This document shows positions 27,072-35,574 of a stretch of DNA of 64,000 nt, in pieces; within the stretch, counting starts at the first letter, position 1, and the number at the start of each line of letters is the position of its first letter. The stretch covers positions 1 to 64,000 of the forward strand of contig DVFJ01000006.1 of NCBI GenBank assembly GCA_018713325.1. Reading direction: 5' to 3'. Made by a program: the position numbers and the translations under genes. The notes below the pieces were generated by a model, which did not search any database, was not told where the DNA came from, and saw only the letters and a program-made list of their open reading frames with translations. Source of the DNA: Candidatus Onthenecus intestinigallinarum (GTDB lineage: Bacteria; Bacillota; Clostridia; Christensenellales; Aristaeellaceae).

Positions 27072-28391
27072 ATGTACGAGAGAATCGACGGGCGAAACGC
27101 GGACGCGCTGCGCGAGGTGCGCATCACGCCCGGCTTTGTGCGCAAGGCGGCGGGCTCCTGCCTGGTGGAGTGCGGCGGCACGCGCGTCATCTGCACGGCG
27201 TCCGTGCAGGAGGGCGTTCCGCCCTTCCTCAAGGGGAAGGGCCAGGGCTGGCTGACGGCCGAATACGCGATGCTGCCCGCATCCACGGGCCAGCGCAAGG
27301 CGCGCGACGGCATCAAGAAGGACGGACGCAGCGTGGAGATCCAGCGGCTGATCGGGCGCTCGCTGCGCCCGGCGGTCGACCTGTACCGCCTGGGCGAGCG
27401 CACCATCACGCTCGACTGCGATGTGCTGGAGGCCGACGGCGGCACGCGCACGGCCTCGATCACGGGCAGCTTTGTGGCGCTCGTGCTGGCGGTGGATGGG
27501 CTGGTGCGCGCGGGCAGGCTCCTGCGCTCGCCCGTCACGCATCAGGTGTCCGCGGTCAGCTGCGGCATCGTGGGCGGCGAGCCGCTGCTGGACCTGTGCT
27601 ATGCAGAGGACAGCCGCGCGCAGGTGGACATGAACGTGGTGATGGACGACGCCGGGCGCTTCATCGAGGTGCAGGGGACGGGCGAGGGCCGCTCGTTTTC
27701 GCGCGAGGAGCTGGACGCGCTGCTCGCGCTGGCGGAGCAGGGCAACCGCGCGCTGATGCGCGCGCAGCGCGAGGCGCTGGGCGAGGCGGCCTGCCGGATC
27801 GGCGAGCGGGAGGCGCTCGTCGTGGCCACGGGCAACGCAAACAAGCTGCGCGAGTTTCGCGAGATCCTGGGCGGGCGCTACGACGTCGTGTCCATGCGCG
27901 AGGCCGGCGTGGAGGACGAGATCGAGGAGACGGGCGAGACGTTCGAAGAAAATGCCGCGATCAAGGCGGAGCACGTGATGCGCCGCACCGGCTGCGCGGC
28001 CATTGCGGACGACTCGGGCCTGGAGGTGGACGCGCTGGGCGGCGCGCCGGGCGTCTACAGCGCGCGCTACTGTGGCCGCCACGGGGACGACGAGGCCAAC
28101 AACCGCCTGCTGCTGGAGAACCTGCAGGGCGTGCCCGCGCCGCGCACGGCGCGCTACGTCGCGGCCATCGCGCTGGCCCGGCCCGGTCGGGAGACGCTCG
28201 TGCGCCGCGGCACGTGCGAGGGCGAGGTGCTGCAGGCGCCGCGCGGCACGGGCGGGTTCGGGTACGATCCGCTCTTCCTGTGCGAGACGGGCGAGACGTT
28301 CGCGCAGATCAGCGCAGAGGACAAGAACCGCATCAGCCACCGCCGCCGCGGCATCGAGGCGGTGCTGGCGGCGCTGGAAGGGGAGGAATGA
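27072..28391 (+). CDS. rph-rdgB: RNase PH fused to XTP/dITP pyrophosphatase (RdgB)
   Basis: A 439-residue two-domain protein. Residues 1-240 are a complete RNase [44 protein letters not shown] with the phosphate-binding region, and [16 protein letters not shown]. Residues 247-439 are a complete RdgB/HAM1 domain: [13 protein letters not shown] (251-263), [33 protein letters not shown] and [10 protein letters not shown]...SHR. RNase PH trims tRNA 3' ends by phosphorolysis; RdgB hydrolyses dITP and XTP to keep them out of DNA. The two are separate neighbouring genes in many bacteria and are fused in some Clostridia. The ATG at 27072 has AAAGGAG 9 bases upstream. The next gene overlaps by 4 bases. 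Confidence 0.95.
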   Translation: MYERIDGRNADALREVRITPGFVRKAAGSCLVECGGTRVICTASVQEGVPPFLKGKGQGWLTAEYAMLPASTGQRKARDGIKKDGRSVEIQRLIGRSLRPAVDLYRLGERTITLDCDVLEADGGTRTASITGSFVALVLAVDGLVRAGRLLRSPVTHQVSAVSCGIVGGEPLLDLCYAEDSRAQVDMNVVMDDAGRFIEVQGTGEGRSFSREELDALLALAEQGNRALMRAQREALGEAACRIGEREALVVATGNANKLREFREILGGRYDVVSMREAGVEDEIEETGETFEENAAIKAEHVMRRTGCAAIADDSGLEVDALGGAPGVYSARYCGRHGDDEANNRLLLENLQGVPAPRTARYVAAIALARPGRETLVRRGTCEGEVLQAPRGTGGFGYDPLFLCETGETFAQISAEDKNRISHRRRGIEAVLAALEGEE

Positions 28392-28888
28392 GCGTGCGCA
28401 TCGGCGTGTTGAGCGACAGCCACGGCGATCGCGAATCCCTGGATGGGCTGCTGGCGGCCATGGGCGCGCTGGACGCGCTGTGTTTCCTGGGCGACATCGC
28501 CTCGGACGGCGCGCACCTGCAGGAGCGGCTCGAGCAGCGCGGCGCGCCGACCGCCTTTTACGCGGTGCGCGGCAACAACGACCTCGCCTCGGCCTTGCCC
28601 GACGAGCTGACGCTCGACCTGGGCGGCAGGCGCATCTTCCTGACGCACGGGCACCTGCGGCGCGTGAAGAGCGGGCTGCTGCACCTGACGTACGCCGCGC
28701 GCGAGCGGGAGGCGGACGTGGCGCTGTTTGGCCACACGCACATGCGCTGCTGCCAGTACGAGCTGGGCGTGCTGCTGCTCAACCCCGGAGCGGCGGGCTG
28801 CGCCTTCCCGGGCGCCGCGCGCCCGACGGGCGCGGTGCTGGAGATTGACGAGGCGGGGAAGATGCGTGTGTCGCAGATTCGGCTTTGA
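28388..28888 (+). CDS. Metallophosphoesterase, YfcE/MJ0936-like phosphodiesterase
   Basis: A 166-residue calcineurin-like phosphoesterase. Metal-binding motifs appear in order: DSHGD (residues 10-14), [17 protein letters not shown] and GHTH. Small single-domain members of this family (YfcE, MJ0936, Bacillus YsnB) hydrolyse phosphodiesters in vitro. In Bacillus, ysnB lies in the same rph-ysnA-ysnB arrangement, which the fusion gene and this gene preserve. The ATG overlaps the stop of the fusion gene (ATGA). Confidence 0.93.
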   Translation: MSVRIGVLSDSHGDRESLDGLLAAMGALDALCFLGDIASDGAHLQERLEQRGAPTAFYAVRGNNDLASALPDELTLDLGGRRIFLTHGHLRRVKSGLLHLTYAAREREADVALFGHTHMRCCQYELGVLLLNPGAAGCAFPGAARPTGAVLEIDEAGKMRVSQIRL

Positions 28889-28938
28889 ACGGATTGCGCT
28901 GCGTGCGGGCAAATTTTTCAGAAAGGCGAATTTGCCGG

Positions 28939-28967
28939 TTGACACGCGCGGCGTTTCCTGCTATAAT
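28939..28967 (+). promoter_or_regulatory. Consensus sigma-A promoter of the first tRNA cluster
   Basis: TTGACA (28939-28944) and TATAAT (28962-28967), spacing 17; a perfect match, as expected for stable RNA. Confidence 0.92.
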
Positions 28968-29013
28968 TTGTTCCTGTCAGCGGGAAACGCCGCGGCGCGA
29001 ACTTACGGCATAT

Positions 29014-29090
<77 letters not shown>

Positions 29091-29094
29091 ATGT

Positions 29095-29172
29095 GGTGGG
29101 TTTAGCTCAGTTGGTTAGAGCGCCAGATTGTGGCTCTGGAGGTCGTGGGTTCGACTCCCACAACTCACCCCA
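29095..29172 (+). tRNA. tRNA-His (anticodon GTG)
   Basis: Includes the extra G at position -1 (29095) opposite discriminator C (29169), the identity element of tRNA-His. The anticodon stem is CCAGA-TT-GTG-GC-TCTGG; CCA is encoded. Confidence 0.97.
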
Positions 29173-29202
29173 TCTTCCTTCCCGTCTCTTGCAGACGGGC
29201 AT

Positions 29203-29277
29203 TGGGGTGTCGCCAAGCGGTAAGGCACAGGACTTTGACTCCTGTATGCGTAGGTTCGAATCCTGCCACCCCAGCCA
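29203..29277 (+). tRNA. tRNA-Gln (anticodon TTG)
   Basis: A 75-base cloverleaf. The acceptor is TGGGGTG with CACCCCA, the anticodon stem-loop ACAGGA-CT-TTG-AC-TCCTGT, and CCA is encoded. The weak U1-A72 pair is typical of tRNA-Gln. Confidence 0.97.
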
Positions 29278-29283
29278 TCGTTT

Positions 29284-29359
29284 GACCCATTAGCTCAGTT
29301 GGCAGAGCACTTGACTTTTAATCAAGGTGTCCCGAGTTCGAATCTCGGATGGGTCACCA
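29284..29359 (+). tRNA. tRNA-Lys (anticodon TTT)
   Basis: A 76-base cloverleaf with acceptor GACCCAT/ATGGGTC, anticodon arm CTTGA-CT-TTT-AA-TCAAG and encoded CCA. Confidence 0.97.
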
Positions 29360-29373
29360 TCCCATTCGACGCG

Positions 29374-29396
29374 CCGGCACACCGCCGGATTTTTTT
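29374..29396 (+). terminator. Terminator of the first tRNA cluster
   Basis: A CCGGC/GCCGG stem (29374-29378 with 29384-29388) followed by A and seven T. A second plus-strand hairpin (29405-29412 with 29417-29424, then five T) backs it up. Confidence 0.82.
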
Positions 29397-29435
29397 GTAT
29401 AGCGGCCGGATCGAAGGATCCGGCTTTTTGCTGCA

Positions 29436-29469
29436 TAAAAGGCCGCGCGCCCGGATGGGACGCGCGGCC
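29436..29469 (-). terminator. Terminator of the GNAT gene
   Basis: A 9-bp stem (29441-29449 with 29461-29469) followed on the minus strand by TTTT. Confidence 0.82.
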
Positions 29470-29485
29470 CGGCGGGGCGCCGCCT

Positions 29486-30022
29486 TCACGGGCGGGCGTC
29501 CCGCTTCAATTCATAGAAGTGGCTGAGGGCGGGCTCGCCGTCAAAGAGATCCTGATAGACGCGGGTGTCAAACCGCGTAAAGCCCGCGCGCTCGAGCGTC
29601 CTGCACGAGGCGGCGTTGGCCGCCGCGGCGGTGGCGAAGAGGGCGTCCTCGTCATACCGCTCAAAGAAATAGCGGCTAAACGCCCGCAGCGCCTCCGCCA
29701 TATACCGGCGGCCTCTGAACGGCGCGCCAATGAAATAGGTGACGCCGACGCGCTCCAGATCCTCGTAGTAGGAGGAGCCGACGCTCCCCACGACCTGCCC
29801 ACCGGCCTTCTCCTCCACGGCGAAGGCCAGATAGGCATGGCGCGGGTTGTCCTCGGCCTCCAGCTGCAGGCTCTCCCGAATCCAGCCGCCCATCCACTCA
29901 CGGCACCGGCTGCAGTCCCCGAAGATCTCCGTCAGGCTGCCGTCGGAGGCCATCTCGACGAATGCGCCCTCGTCGGAAGGCCGCAGGCTGCGGATGATCA
30001 GCCGGTCTGTTTGAATCTGCAT
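29486..30022 (-). CDS. GNAT acetyltransferase, RimJ/RimL-like
   Basis: A 178-residue N-acetyltransferase. It opens IQTDRLIIRSLRPSDEGAF, typical of the RimJ/RimL/SpeG type, and has the acetyl-CoA loop in GAPFRGRRYMAEALRAFSRYFFE and the C-terminal NAASCRTLERAGFTRFD. The substrate may be a protein N-terminus or a small amine; it cannot be told from sequence. GGAGG lies 8 bases before the ATG. It is 18 bases downstream of pepC on the same strand, probably one transcript. Confidence 0.9.
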   Translation of the reverse strand: MQIQTDRLIIRSLRPSDEGAFVEMASDGSLTEIFGDCSRCREWMGGWIRESLQLEAEDNPRHAYLAFAVEEKAGGQVVGSVGSSYYEDLERVGVTYFIGAPFRGRRYMAEALRAFSRYFFERYDEDALFATAAAANAASCRTLERAGFTRFDTRVYQDLFDGEPALSHFYELKRDARP

Positions 30023-30040
30023 GTCAACGCCTCCGTCCGC

Positions 30041-31375
30041 TCAGTCCGCCAGCGTGCCCATGGGATCCCAGGGCGCCAGCACGACGGGCGTCTGATCCGC
30101 CAGCGGCGCCAGGTCGCCCAGGTATTCGCGCTCCACGGCCGCCTGGTACACGAAGCGGTCGAACCAGCTGTCCGAGCACACGTAATAGCCCTTCTGGCCG
30201 TTCTTGTCGCCCCAGCTGTTCTCGATCTTCCAGCGCGTGGGGCGGCCCGATTCGAGGTTGACGCCGGTGATGACCATCGCGTGGTTCATCGCCGAGAAGC
30301 CGTAGTCCAGACCGTCCGCCTTGGACAGGCCCAGCTCCAGCCCCGTGAGCAGTTCATAGTCGTAGGAGCCGTCGTCCCAAAGCCCCAGCGTGCGCTCGCC
30401 ATACTTGCCCACGTCGCTGCCGAACCACACGACTTTGCCCGCCTCGAGTTGGCGCAGGATCGCGCCCTTGAATTCGTCCAGCGTCAGGTTCAGGTGGCGC
30501 ACGTCGCCGCCGCCCACGACATTGCCCAGGAAGCGCACCGTGTACGTCTTGTGGTAGGGCTTGTCCTGCGTGGGCGCGTGGATGATGCTGACGGTCCTGT
30601 CGAGCAGGTCGCCGACATATTTTGCGCAGAAGTCCAGCGGCGTGAGCCCCTTTTCGATATGATAGGCCTTGTCCTTGTCCACATACTCAAAGTCGAATGA
30701 TGCGGGCGGCTCGCCGTAGCAACTGCACAGGAAGCCGTAGATGCGGCCGAGCATCGACTCCTTTTCGGCCTGGAGGGCGTCCTCGTCCTCGCTGGCGGCC
30801 GCCATCGCGCGCAGCCGGACCGCGCAGGCCTTGAGGCTCTGGTTGAGCACGCGGTTCATGGCGGCGGTGTGCGAGGACTGGTACGTCTCGTCGAACACGT
30901 CCTTGGGTACGACGCCGTACTTGCGCACGACGTTGACGAACATGTCCCACTGGCCGCCGTCGTGCACGCCCGTGCTCAGAATGTGGGCGACGGTGCGGTC
31001 GTCTGTGGGCAGGCCGGCCGTCTCCAGAATGCTCTCCAAGAAATAGTTGCAGCGCTCAAACTTGTCCCAGAAGGCCAGATAGCTCTGCGACAGCTCGAAG
31101 GCCTCCAGGCTCTTCTCCTTGGCAATGCGCTCGCGCAGCACGTTGAGCGCGGCAAACAGCCAGCAGCGGCCGCTGGACTGCTGGTTGGTGACCTCCAGCG
31201 TCTCGATCTCCAGGGAGAACTTTTGACGCATCGCCTGCGCGCCTGCGCTGACGAAGGCCACGTCGTTCAGGTCGCACTTGGACAGCGCGCGGGTGGCCAG
31301 ACGGCGCTGCGGACAGGCGGCGTAGGCGTCGGACCATACCTGTAGCTGGCGCTCTGTGACGGGCATGTGATTCAT
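30041..31375 (-). CDS. pepC: Aminopeptidase C (bleomycin hydrolase family, C1B)
   Basis: A 444-residue papain-like peptidase. The catalytic Cys71 lies in QQSSGRCWLFAALN, the His in MNHAMVITGV and the Asn in IENSWGD, the three C1B signatures. PepC forms a hexameric barrel that trims peptides from the N-terminus in the cytosol. The start at 31375 follows GAGGGA; Met4 is an alternative. A promoter with TTGACA (31469-31474) and TACACT (31446-31451), spacing 17, lies upstream. The gene sits between two tRNA clusters transcribed in the opposite direction. Confidence 0.96.
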   Translation of the reverse strand: MNHMPVTERQLQVWSDAYAACPQRRLATRALSKCDLNDVAFVSAGAQAMRQKFSLEIETLEVTNQQSSGRCWLFAALNVLRERIAKEKSLEAFELSQSYLAFWDKFERCNYFLESILETAGLPTDDRTVAHILSTGVHDGGQWDMFVNVVRKYGVVPKDVFDETYQSSHTAAMNRVLNQSLKACAVRLRAMAAASEDEDALQAEKESMLGRIYGFLCSCYGEPPASFDFEYVDKDKAYHIEKGLTPLDFCAKYVGDLLDRTVSIIHAPTQDKPYHKTYTVRFLGNVVGGGDVRHLNLTLDEFKGAILRQLEAGKVVWFGSDVGKYGERTLGLWDDGSYDYELLTGLELGLSKADGLDYGFSAMNHAMVITGVNLESGRPTRWKIENSWGDKNGQKGYYVCSDSWFDRFVYQAAVEREYLGDLAPLADQTPVVLAPWDPMGTLAD

Positions 31376-31445
31376 CGCGGATTCCCTCTTTCGTCATGTC
31401 GTGCATCGGATGCGAACCATAGGGGAACGCATGCGGTTGTTCATA

Positions 31446-31474
31446 GTGTAGTCCCCGCCGCGAAAAATGTCAAT
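31446..31474 (-). promoter_or_regulatory. Sigma-A promoter of pepC
   Basis: On the minus strand TTGACA (31469-31474) and TACACT (31446-31451), spacing 17. Confidence 0.72.
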
Positions 31475-31517
31475 CGAGGGAGAATGAAAAAATATTGAAA
31501 TAAAGCGCGTTTTCCGC

Positions 31518-31546
31518 TTGACAGCGCGCGCAACATCGTGTATAAT
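31518..31546 (+). promoter_or_regulatory. Consensus sigma-A promoter of the second tRNA cluster
   Basis: TTGACA (31518-31523) and TATAAT (31541-31546), spacing 17; perfect consensus. Confidence 0.92.
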
Positions 31547-31634
31547 TTTTAAACGTTGCGAGGCTGTTCCAATCCGCTCGCCGGGGTCCGTCGCGCGGAG
31601 CGCAAAGGTCAAACTGCCGGGCACACCGGTTTTT

Positions 31635-31719
<85 letters not shown>

Positions 31720-31732
31720 TCATTTGAAGCAT

Positions 31733-31807
31733 GCGGTAGTAGCTCAGTGGTAGAGTGCCACCTTGCCAAGGTGGATGTCGCGAGTTCGAATCTCGTCTAC
31801 CGCTCCA
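31733..31807 (+). tRNA. tRNA-Gly (anticodon GCC)
   Basis: A 75-base cloverleaf with acceptor GCGGTAG/CTACCGC, anticodon arm CCACC-TT-GCC-AA-GGTGG and encoded CCA. Confidence 0.97.
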
Positions 31808-31810
31808 TTT

Positions 31811-31884
31811 GCGGGTGTAGCTCAATGGTAGAGTTCCAGCCTTCCAAGCTGGCTACGTGGGTTCGATTCCCATCACCCGCTCCA
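31811..31884 (+). tRNA. tRNA-Gly (anticodon TCC)
   Basis: A 74-base cloverleaf with acceptor GCGGGTG/CACCCGC, anticodon arm CCAGC-CT-TCC-AA-GCTGG and encoded CCA. Only three bases separate it from the preceding tRNA-Gly. Confidence 0.97.
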
Positions 31885-31912
31885 ACGGGCAGGGAATCCA
31901 CGCCCGTCCCTT

Positions 31913-31988
31913 GCGCCATTAGCTCAGTTGGTAGAGCACCTGACTCTTAATCAGGGTGTCCCGGGTTCGAGTCCCTGATGGCGCACCA
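31913..31988 (+). tRNA. tRNA-Lys (anticodon CTT)
   Basis: A 76-base cloverleaf with acceptor GCGCCAT/ATGGCGC, anticodon arm CCTGA-CT-CTT-AA-TCAGG and encoded CCA. It reads AAG and complements the TTT isoacceptor of the first cluster. Confidence 0.97.
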
Positions 31989-31993
31989 CATCT

Positions 31994-32048
31994 TCCGGCG
32001 TTGCCCTTCGCCTGCTGGCAGGCGTTGGGTAAACGGCGGATTTTTTTA
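31994..32048 (+). terminator. Terminator of the second tRNA cluster
   Basis: A long imperfect hairpin: an inner CGCCTGC-TG-GCAGGCG stem and an outer CCG-CGTT/AACG-CGG stem, ending in GGATTTTTTT. Confidence 0.75.
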
Positions 32049-32089
32049 TGCCATCCCGTGGGGGATGGACGGCATCGGGAGGAATGTAC

Positions 32090-33046
32090 ATGGCTTCTTC
32101 GGTCGTGGGCCGCTTTGCGCCCAGCCCCAGCGGCCGGATGCACCTGGGCAATGTCATGAGCGCGCTGCTGTGCTGGCTGAGCGCACGATCGGCAGGCGGA
32201 CGGCTGGTGCTGCGCATTGAGGACATCGACCCCGAGCGCAGCCGGGACGAGTACGCGCGGCTCATCGTGGAGGATCTGCGCTTTCTGGGCCTGGACTGGG
32301 ACGAGGGCGAGGGCGCCGGCGGTACGCACGGTCCCTACCGGCAGAGCGAGCGCACGCCCGTCTATGAGGAGGCGCTGCGCAGGCTGGACGCGATGGGGCT
32401 GCTCTATCCGTGCTTCTGCTCGCGCGCCGAGCTGCACGACGTGACGCGCGCGCCGCACGCATCGGACGGGCGGCTGATCTATGGCGGTCGCTGCCGCAAC
32501 CTGAACGCACATGAGCGCGCCGAGCTGAGCGCCCGCCGCAGGCCCTCGTTGCGCCTGTGCGTGCCGGACGAGACGATCCGCTTCGTGGACGGCCTGTGCG
32601 GGCCGCAGGCGCAGAACCTGCAAGAGGAGTGCGGAGATTTCATCGTGCGCCGCTCCGACGGCGCGTTCGCCTATCAGCTGGCAGTGGTCGTGGATGACAT
32701 TGCCATGGGGGTCACGCAGGTCGTGCGCGGGCGCGATCTGCTCGATTCCACGCCGCGGCAGCTGTACCTGTACCGGCTGTTGGGCGGGCAGCCTCCCACA
32801 TACTACCACGTGCCGCTGCTGCTCGCGCCGGACGGACGCCGGCTCTCCAAGCGTGAACGCGACCTGGACATGGGCGCGCTGCGCGCGCGCTACGGGGCGG
32901 AAGAGATCCTGGGCAGGCTTGCCTTTCTGACGGGCCTGCGGGAGACGGCGGCGCCGGTCGAGGCGCGAGCGCTGGCGGAGACGTTCTCGTGGAGCCGGGT
33001 GCGCCGGGACAACCTGTACCTGCCGGAGGGACTTTTCAAAAGCTGA
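32090..33046 (+). CDS. gluQ: Glutamyl-Q tRNA(Asp) synthetase (GluRS paralogue)
   Basis: A 318-residue class I synthetase core without the anticodon-binding domain, the mark of GluQRS. The HIGH-type motif is FAPSPSGRMHLGN, the KMSKS-type loop is RRLSKRERDLDMG, and CFCS...Y...C supplies the zinc site (YPCFCSRAELHD and YGGRCRN). GluQRS loads glutamate onto queuosine at position 34 of tRNA-Asp. The ATG at 32090 has GGGAGGA 6 bases upstream; the ATG at 32084 is too close to it. It follows the tRNA cluster directly, but that cluster has no tRNA-Asp. Confidence 0.92.
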   Translation: MASSVVGRFAPSPSGRMHLGNVMSALLCWLSARSAGGRLVLRIEDIDPERSRDEYARLIVEDLRFLGLDWDEGEGAGGTHGPYRQSERTPVYEEALRRLDAMGLLYPCFCSRAELHDVTRAPHASDGRLIYGGRCRNLNAHERAELSARRRPSLRLCVPDETIRFVDGLCGPQAQNLQEECGDFIVRRSDGAFAYQLAVVVDDIAMGVTQVVRGRDLLDSTPRQLYLYRLLGGQPPTYYHVPLLLAPDGRRLSKRERDLDMGALRARYGAEEILGRLAFLTGLRETAAPVEARALAETFSWSRVRRDNLYLPEGLFKS

Positions 33047-33056
33047 GGTGTGGAAC

Positions 33057-33608
33057 GTGCGGATCTTTGCCGGACTGGAGCTGCCGGACGGCGCGCGCGC
33101 GGCGGCGGCGCGGCTGGCTATGGAAGCGCAGGTATGCATGCCGGGACGGTATGTGCAGCCGGAGAACTACCACGTGACGTTGGCGTACATCGGCGAGGCG
33201 GACGGTGCGACATGCGCTGCGGCCGCGGACGCGCTGCGGGAGGCGGCGCGTGCGCTGCGCGGCAGGCAGGTGTGCTGCGCGCTGGCGCAGGCGCGGTATT
33301 TCAAGCGGCGCGAGCACGCGATCCTGTACTGTGCCGTGCGGTCGGAGCCCGGCGTCGCGTGCGCGGCGCAGGCAGTGCGCGCTTCGCTGGCCGCGCGGGG
33401 CGTTCCATTTGATCCGGCACCGTTTGTGCCGCACGTCACGCTCGCGCGGGGCGTATGTGTGGACGAGGCGGCGTTGGAGCGGTTGAAGCTGACGCCACAG
33501 GAATGGCAAATTGGGCAGCTGACGCTGTTTGAAAGTGCGCGCGTGGACGGCGAGCTTCGCTATACGCCGATCCTGCGCGCTATGTTGGAGGAGGAGGGAG
33601 CGCCATGA
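33057..33608 (+). CDS. thpR: RNA 2',3'-cyclic phosphodiesterase (ThpR/LigT)
   Basis: A 183-residue 2H-phosphoesterase with the two HxT motifs that define the family, HVTLAYIG and HVTLARGV, after an N-terminal RIFAGLELP. ThpR opens 2',3'-cyclic phosphates on RNA; its biological role is unclear. I start at the GTG at 33057 because GAGGTG lies 6 bases upstream; a GTG at 33048 has no site. The stop overlaps the azlC start (ATGA). Confidence 0.9.
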   Translation: MRIFAGLELPDGARAAAARLAMEAQVCMPGRYVQPENYHVTLAYIGEADGATCAAAADALREAARALRGRQVCCALAQARYFKRREHAILYCAVRSEPGVACAAQAVRASLAARGVPFDPAPFVPHVTLARGVCVDEAALERLKLTPQEWQIGQLTLFESARVDGELRYTPILRAMLEEEGAP

Positions 33609-34315
33609 CGCGCAGGGACGAATGGATGCGGGCCGCGCGGGCCGCGTTTCCGCACACGCTGCCCGTGCTGACGGGGTTTGCGTTTCTGGGGATCGCCTAC
33701 GGCATCCTCATGCGCGCGCAGGGACAGGGGCTGGTGCTGACGGCCTGCATGAGCGTGATCGTGTTCGCGGGCTCCATGCAGTATCTGGCAGCGCCGCTCT
33801 TCGCGCTGGGGTTTGCGCCGCTCAGCGCCTTTCTGCTGACGCTGATGGTCAACGCGCGGCACCTGTTTTACGGCATCTCGATGCTGGACCGGCTGCGCGG
33901 GACGGGAAAATGGAAGAACCTGCTCATCTTCCTGATGTGCGACGAGACGTTTTCGCTGCTGCTCAACGCGCAGCCGCCCCGCGGCGTGGACCGGACGCGC
34001 TTCATGGTCTGCATCGCGGTGATGGATTACCTGTACTGGGTGCTGGCCAGCGTGGCGGGCAGCCTGCTGGGCGCGGTGCTCACGGTGAATGTGGCGGGCA
34101 TCGACTTCGTGCTGACGGCGCTGTTCCTGGTGATCTTTCTGAATCAGTGGCACGGCCGCGCGGGCCGCTGGCCAGCGGCAGTGGGCGTCCTGTGCTCGCT
34201 GCTGTGCCTGGCCGCGTTTGGCGCGGAGCAGTTCATGCTGCCCGCGATGGCCGCGATTCTGGCCGCGCTGCTGATCTGGCAGGCGCTGCATGCGCGAAGG
34301 GAGGCGGCGCAATGA
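33605..34315 (+). CDS. azlC: AzlC family branched-chain amino acid exporter, large subunit
   Basis: A 236-residue integral membrane protein with about eight hydrophobic segments. Family signatures are FLGIAYGILMRAQG, FAGSMQYLAAPLF, the conserved NARHLFYGISML and CDETFSLL. AzlC and AzlD together export branched-chain amino acids, and 4-azaleucine in Bacillus. The start overlaps thpR and the stop overlaps azlD, so the three are translationally coupled. Confidence 0.93.
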   Translation: MTRRDEWMRAARAAFPHTLPVLTGFAFLGIAYGILMRAQGQGLVLTACMSVIVFAGSMQYLAAPLFALGFAPLSAFLLTLMVNARHLFYGISMLDRLRGTGKWKNLLIFLMCDETFSLLLNAQPPRGVDRTRFMVCIAVMDYLYWVLASVAGSLLGAVLTVNVAGIDFVLTALFLVIFLNQWHGRAGRWPAAVGVLCSLLCLAAFGAEQFMLPAMAAILAALLIWQALHARREAAQ

Positions 34316-34638
34316 ACGGCATGGAAAAGGCGATGACCGTCGCCGTGATCGCGGCGGCGACGATCCTGACGCGCTTTTTGCCCTTCTGGATCTTTCCGCA
34401 GGGGCGCAGGCGACCGGCATGGCTGACGCGCCTGAGCGAGTCGCTGCCGTATGCGGTCATCGGGCTGCTGGTCGTCTATTGCCTGCGCGGCGTCGATCTG
34501 ACGTCGCCGCCCTACGGCCTGCCCGAGGGGATCGCCGTCGCGGCGGTCGCTGTGCTGCATGCGTGGCGCCGAAACACGCTGTTGAGCATCGGCGGGGGCA
34601 CGCTGGCATACATGCTGCTGGTGCAGACGGTCTTTTGA
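34312..34638 (+). CDS. azlD: AzlD family protein, small subunit of the exporter
   Basis: A 108-residue membrane protein with four hydrophobic segments and the AzlD motif ILTRFLPFWIFP, followed by LPYAVIGLLVVYCLR. It is the obligate small partner of AzlC. The ATG overlaps the azlC stop codon. Confidence 0.93.
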   Translation: MNGMEKAMTVAVIAAATILTRFLPFWIFPQGRRRPAWLTRLSESLPYAVIGLLVVYCLRGVDLTSPPYGLPEGIAVAAVAVLHAWRRNTLLSIGGGTLAYMLLVQTVF

Positions 34639-34730
34639 GGATGCGCCGGCGTTCCCGGAAAGCCGGGTATACCCTGTAAACAGGCTCAGACAGACGGGCC
34701 CGCACGGACATATGCCGCGCGGGCCCGGAC

Positions 34731-35450
34731 TTATGGCGTGGAGTACAGCGGGCTGTCGCCCCGGTGGAACGCGGTGACGACGGCGCGCACGCCCCGGCGT
34801 TCGCACAGCCGGGCGATGTGGAGCGCCTGCTCCAGGCGCTCGGGCGAGTCGGCCTGGTTGATCAGCGCGACGTAGCGCGCGCCGTCCGGCACACCCTTGC
34901 GCTGGCCGAGCGGGCTGGTCAGCAGCAGCGCGGCATGCTCGGGCGCAAGCGGCGTCTCCTGCGGCACGTCCAGCACGCGCGCGACGATGTGCGGCCGGTG
35001 GCAGCCCTCGGCGATGGGCAGCCCCAGCGCGGTGACGCCCATCACGCCCACGACGAGCGACGCCTCCGGCGGCAGCGCGGGCTCGTGACCGGCCGGGGCC
35101 TTGCACGAGAGGCAGTGCGCGCCGTCCGCCTCGCACAGCGTCACATCCGCAAGGCCGCGCAGCCGTGCGAAATCCGTGCCGGGCGCGCTGGAGAGCCGGC
35201 GGCCCTCCGCATGGCCGAGCATGCAAAAGCCGTGCGCGTCCAGCAGCGCGCGCAGGCGGTCCGGATCGAATGCGGAACACAGCGGCACGCCGGGCTCGGG
35301 CGCTTGCATGTGCGTGGTGGTGGTGAGCACGGCGGTCAGGCCGCGCTGCGTAGCCGCGCGCGAAAGCGCGCGCAGCAGCGACGTCTTCCCGCCGCCGCCG
35401 ACGGCGCACACGAGGTCGCCGCATTGAACGCCCAACGCGGAAAAGAGCAT
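34731..35450 (-). CDS. yqeC: YqeC, selenium-dependent molybdenum hydroxylase accessory protein
   Basis: A 239-residue protein with an N-terminal P-loop-like CAVGGGGKTSLLRAL, TTTTHM, LCEADGAHCLSCKAP and GVTALGLPI, the marks of the YqeC family. In comparative genomics yqeC tracks with selenium-dependent molybdenum hydroxylases and with yqeB and selD, where it is thought to help mature the cofactor. The ATG at 35450 has GGAGGGA 7 bases upstream. It is divergent from the molybdenum hydroxylase operon, and the two promoters share an inverted repeat. Confidence 0.88.
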   Translation of the reverse strand: MLFSALGVQCGDLVCAVGGGGKTSLLRALSRAATQRGLTAVLTTTTHMQAPEPGVPLCSAFDPDRLRALLDAHGFCMLGHAEGRRLSSAPGTDFARLRGLADVTLCEADGAHCLSCKAPAGHEPALPPEASLVVGVMGVTALGLPIAEGCHRPHIVARVLDVPQETPLAPEHAALLLTSPLGQRKGVPDGARYVALINQADSPERLEQALHIARLCERRGVRAVVTAFHRGDSPLYSTP

Positions 35451-35480
35451 GGAATTCCCTCCCGAAATGGCGATGGGAAT

Positions 35481-35542
35481 AGCATACCATCCGTGCGGGG
35501 CGCTGTCAACACGTTGACAGTCCGGGGTTTCTTTTCTATAAT
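35481..35542. promoter_or_regulatory. Divergent promoters of yqeC and the molybdenum hydroxylase operon with shared palindrome
   Basis: Rightward: TTGACA (35514-35519), 17 bases, TATAAT (35537-35542). Leftward: TTGACA (35504-35509 on the minus strand), 17 bases, TATGCT (35481-35486). The two -35 boxes are the arms of an inverted repeat CTGTCAAC-AC-GTTGACAG at 35503-35520, so a single dimeric regulator bound there could switch off both directions. Confidence 0.8.
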
Positions 35543-35574
35543 GAAAGCGCAAAACGAAAGCGGAGGGAAATGAG

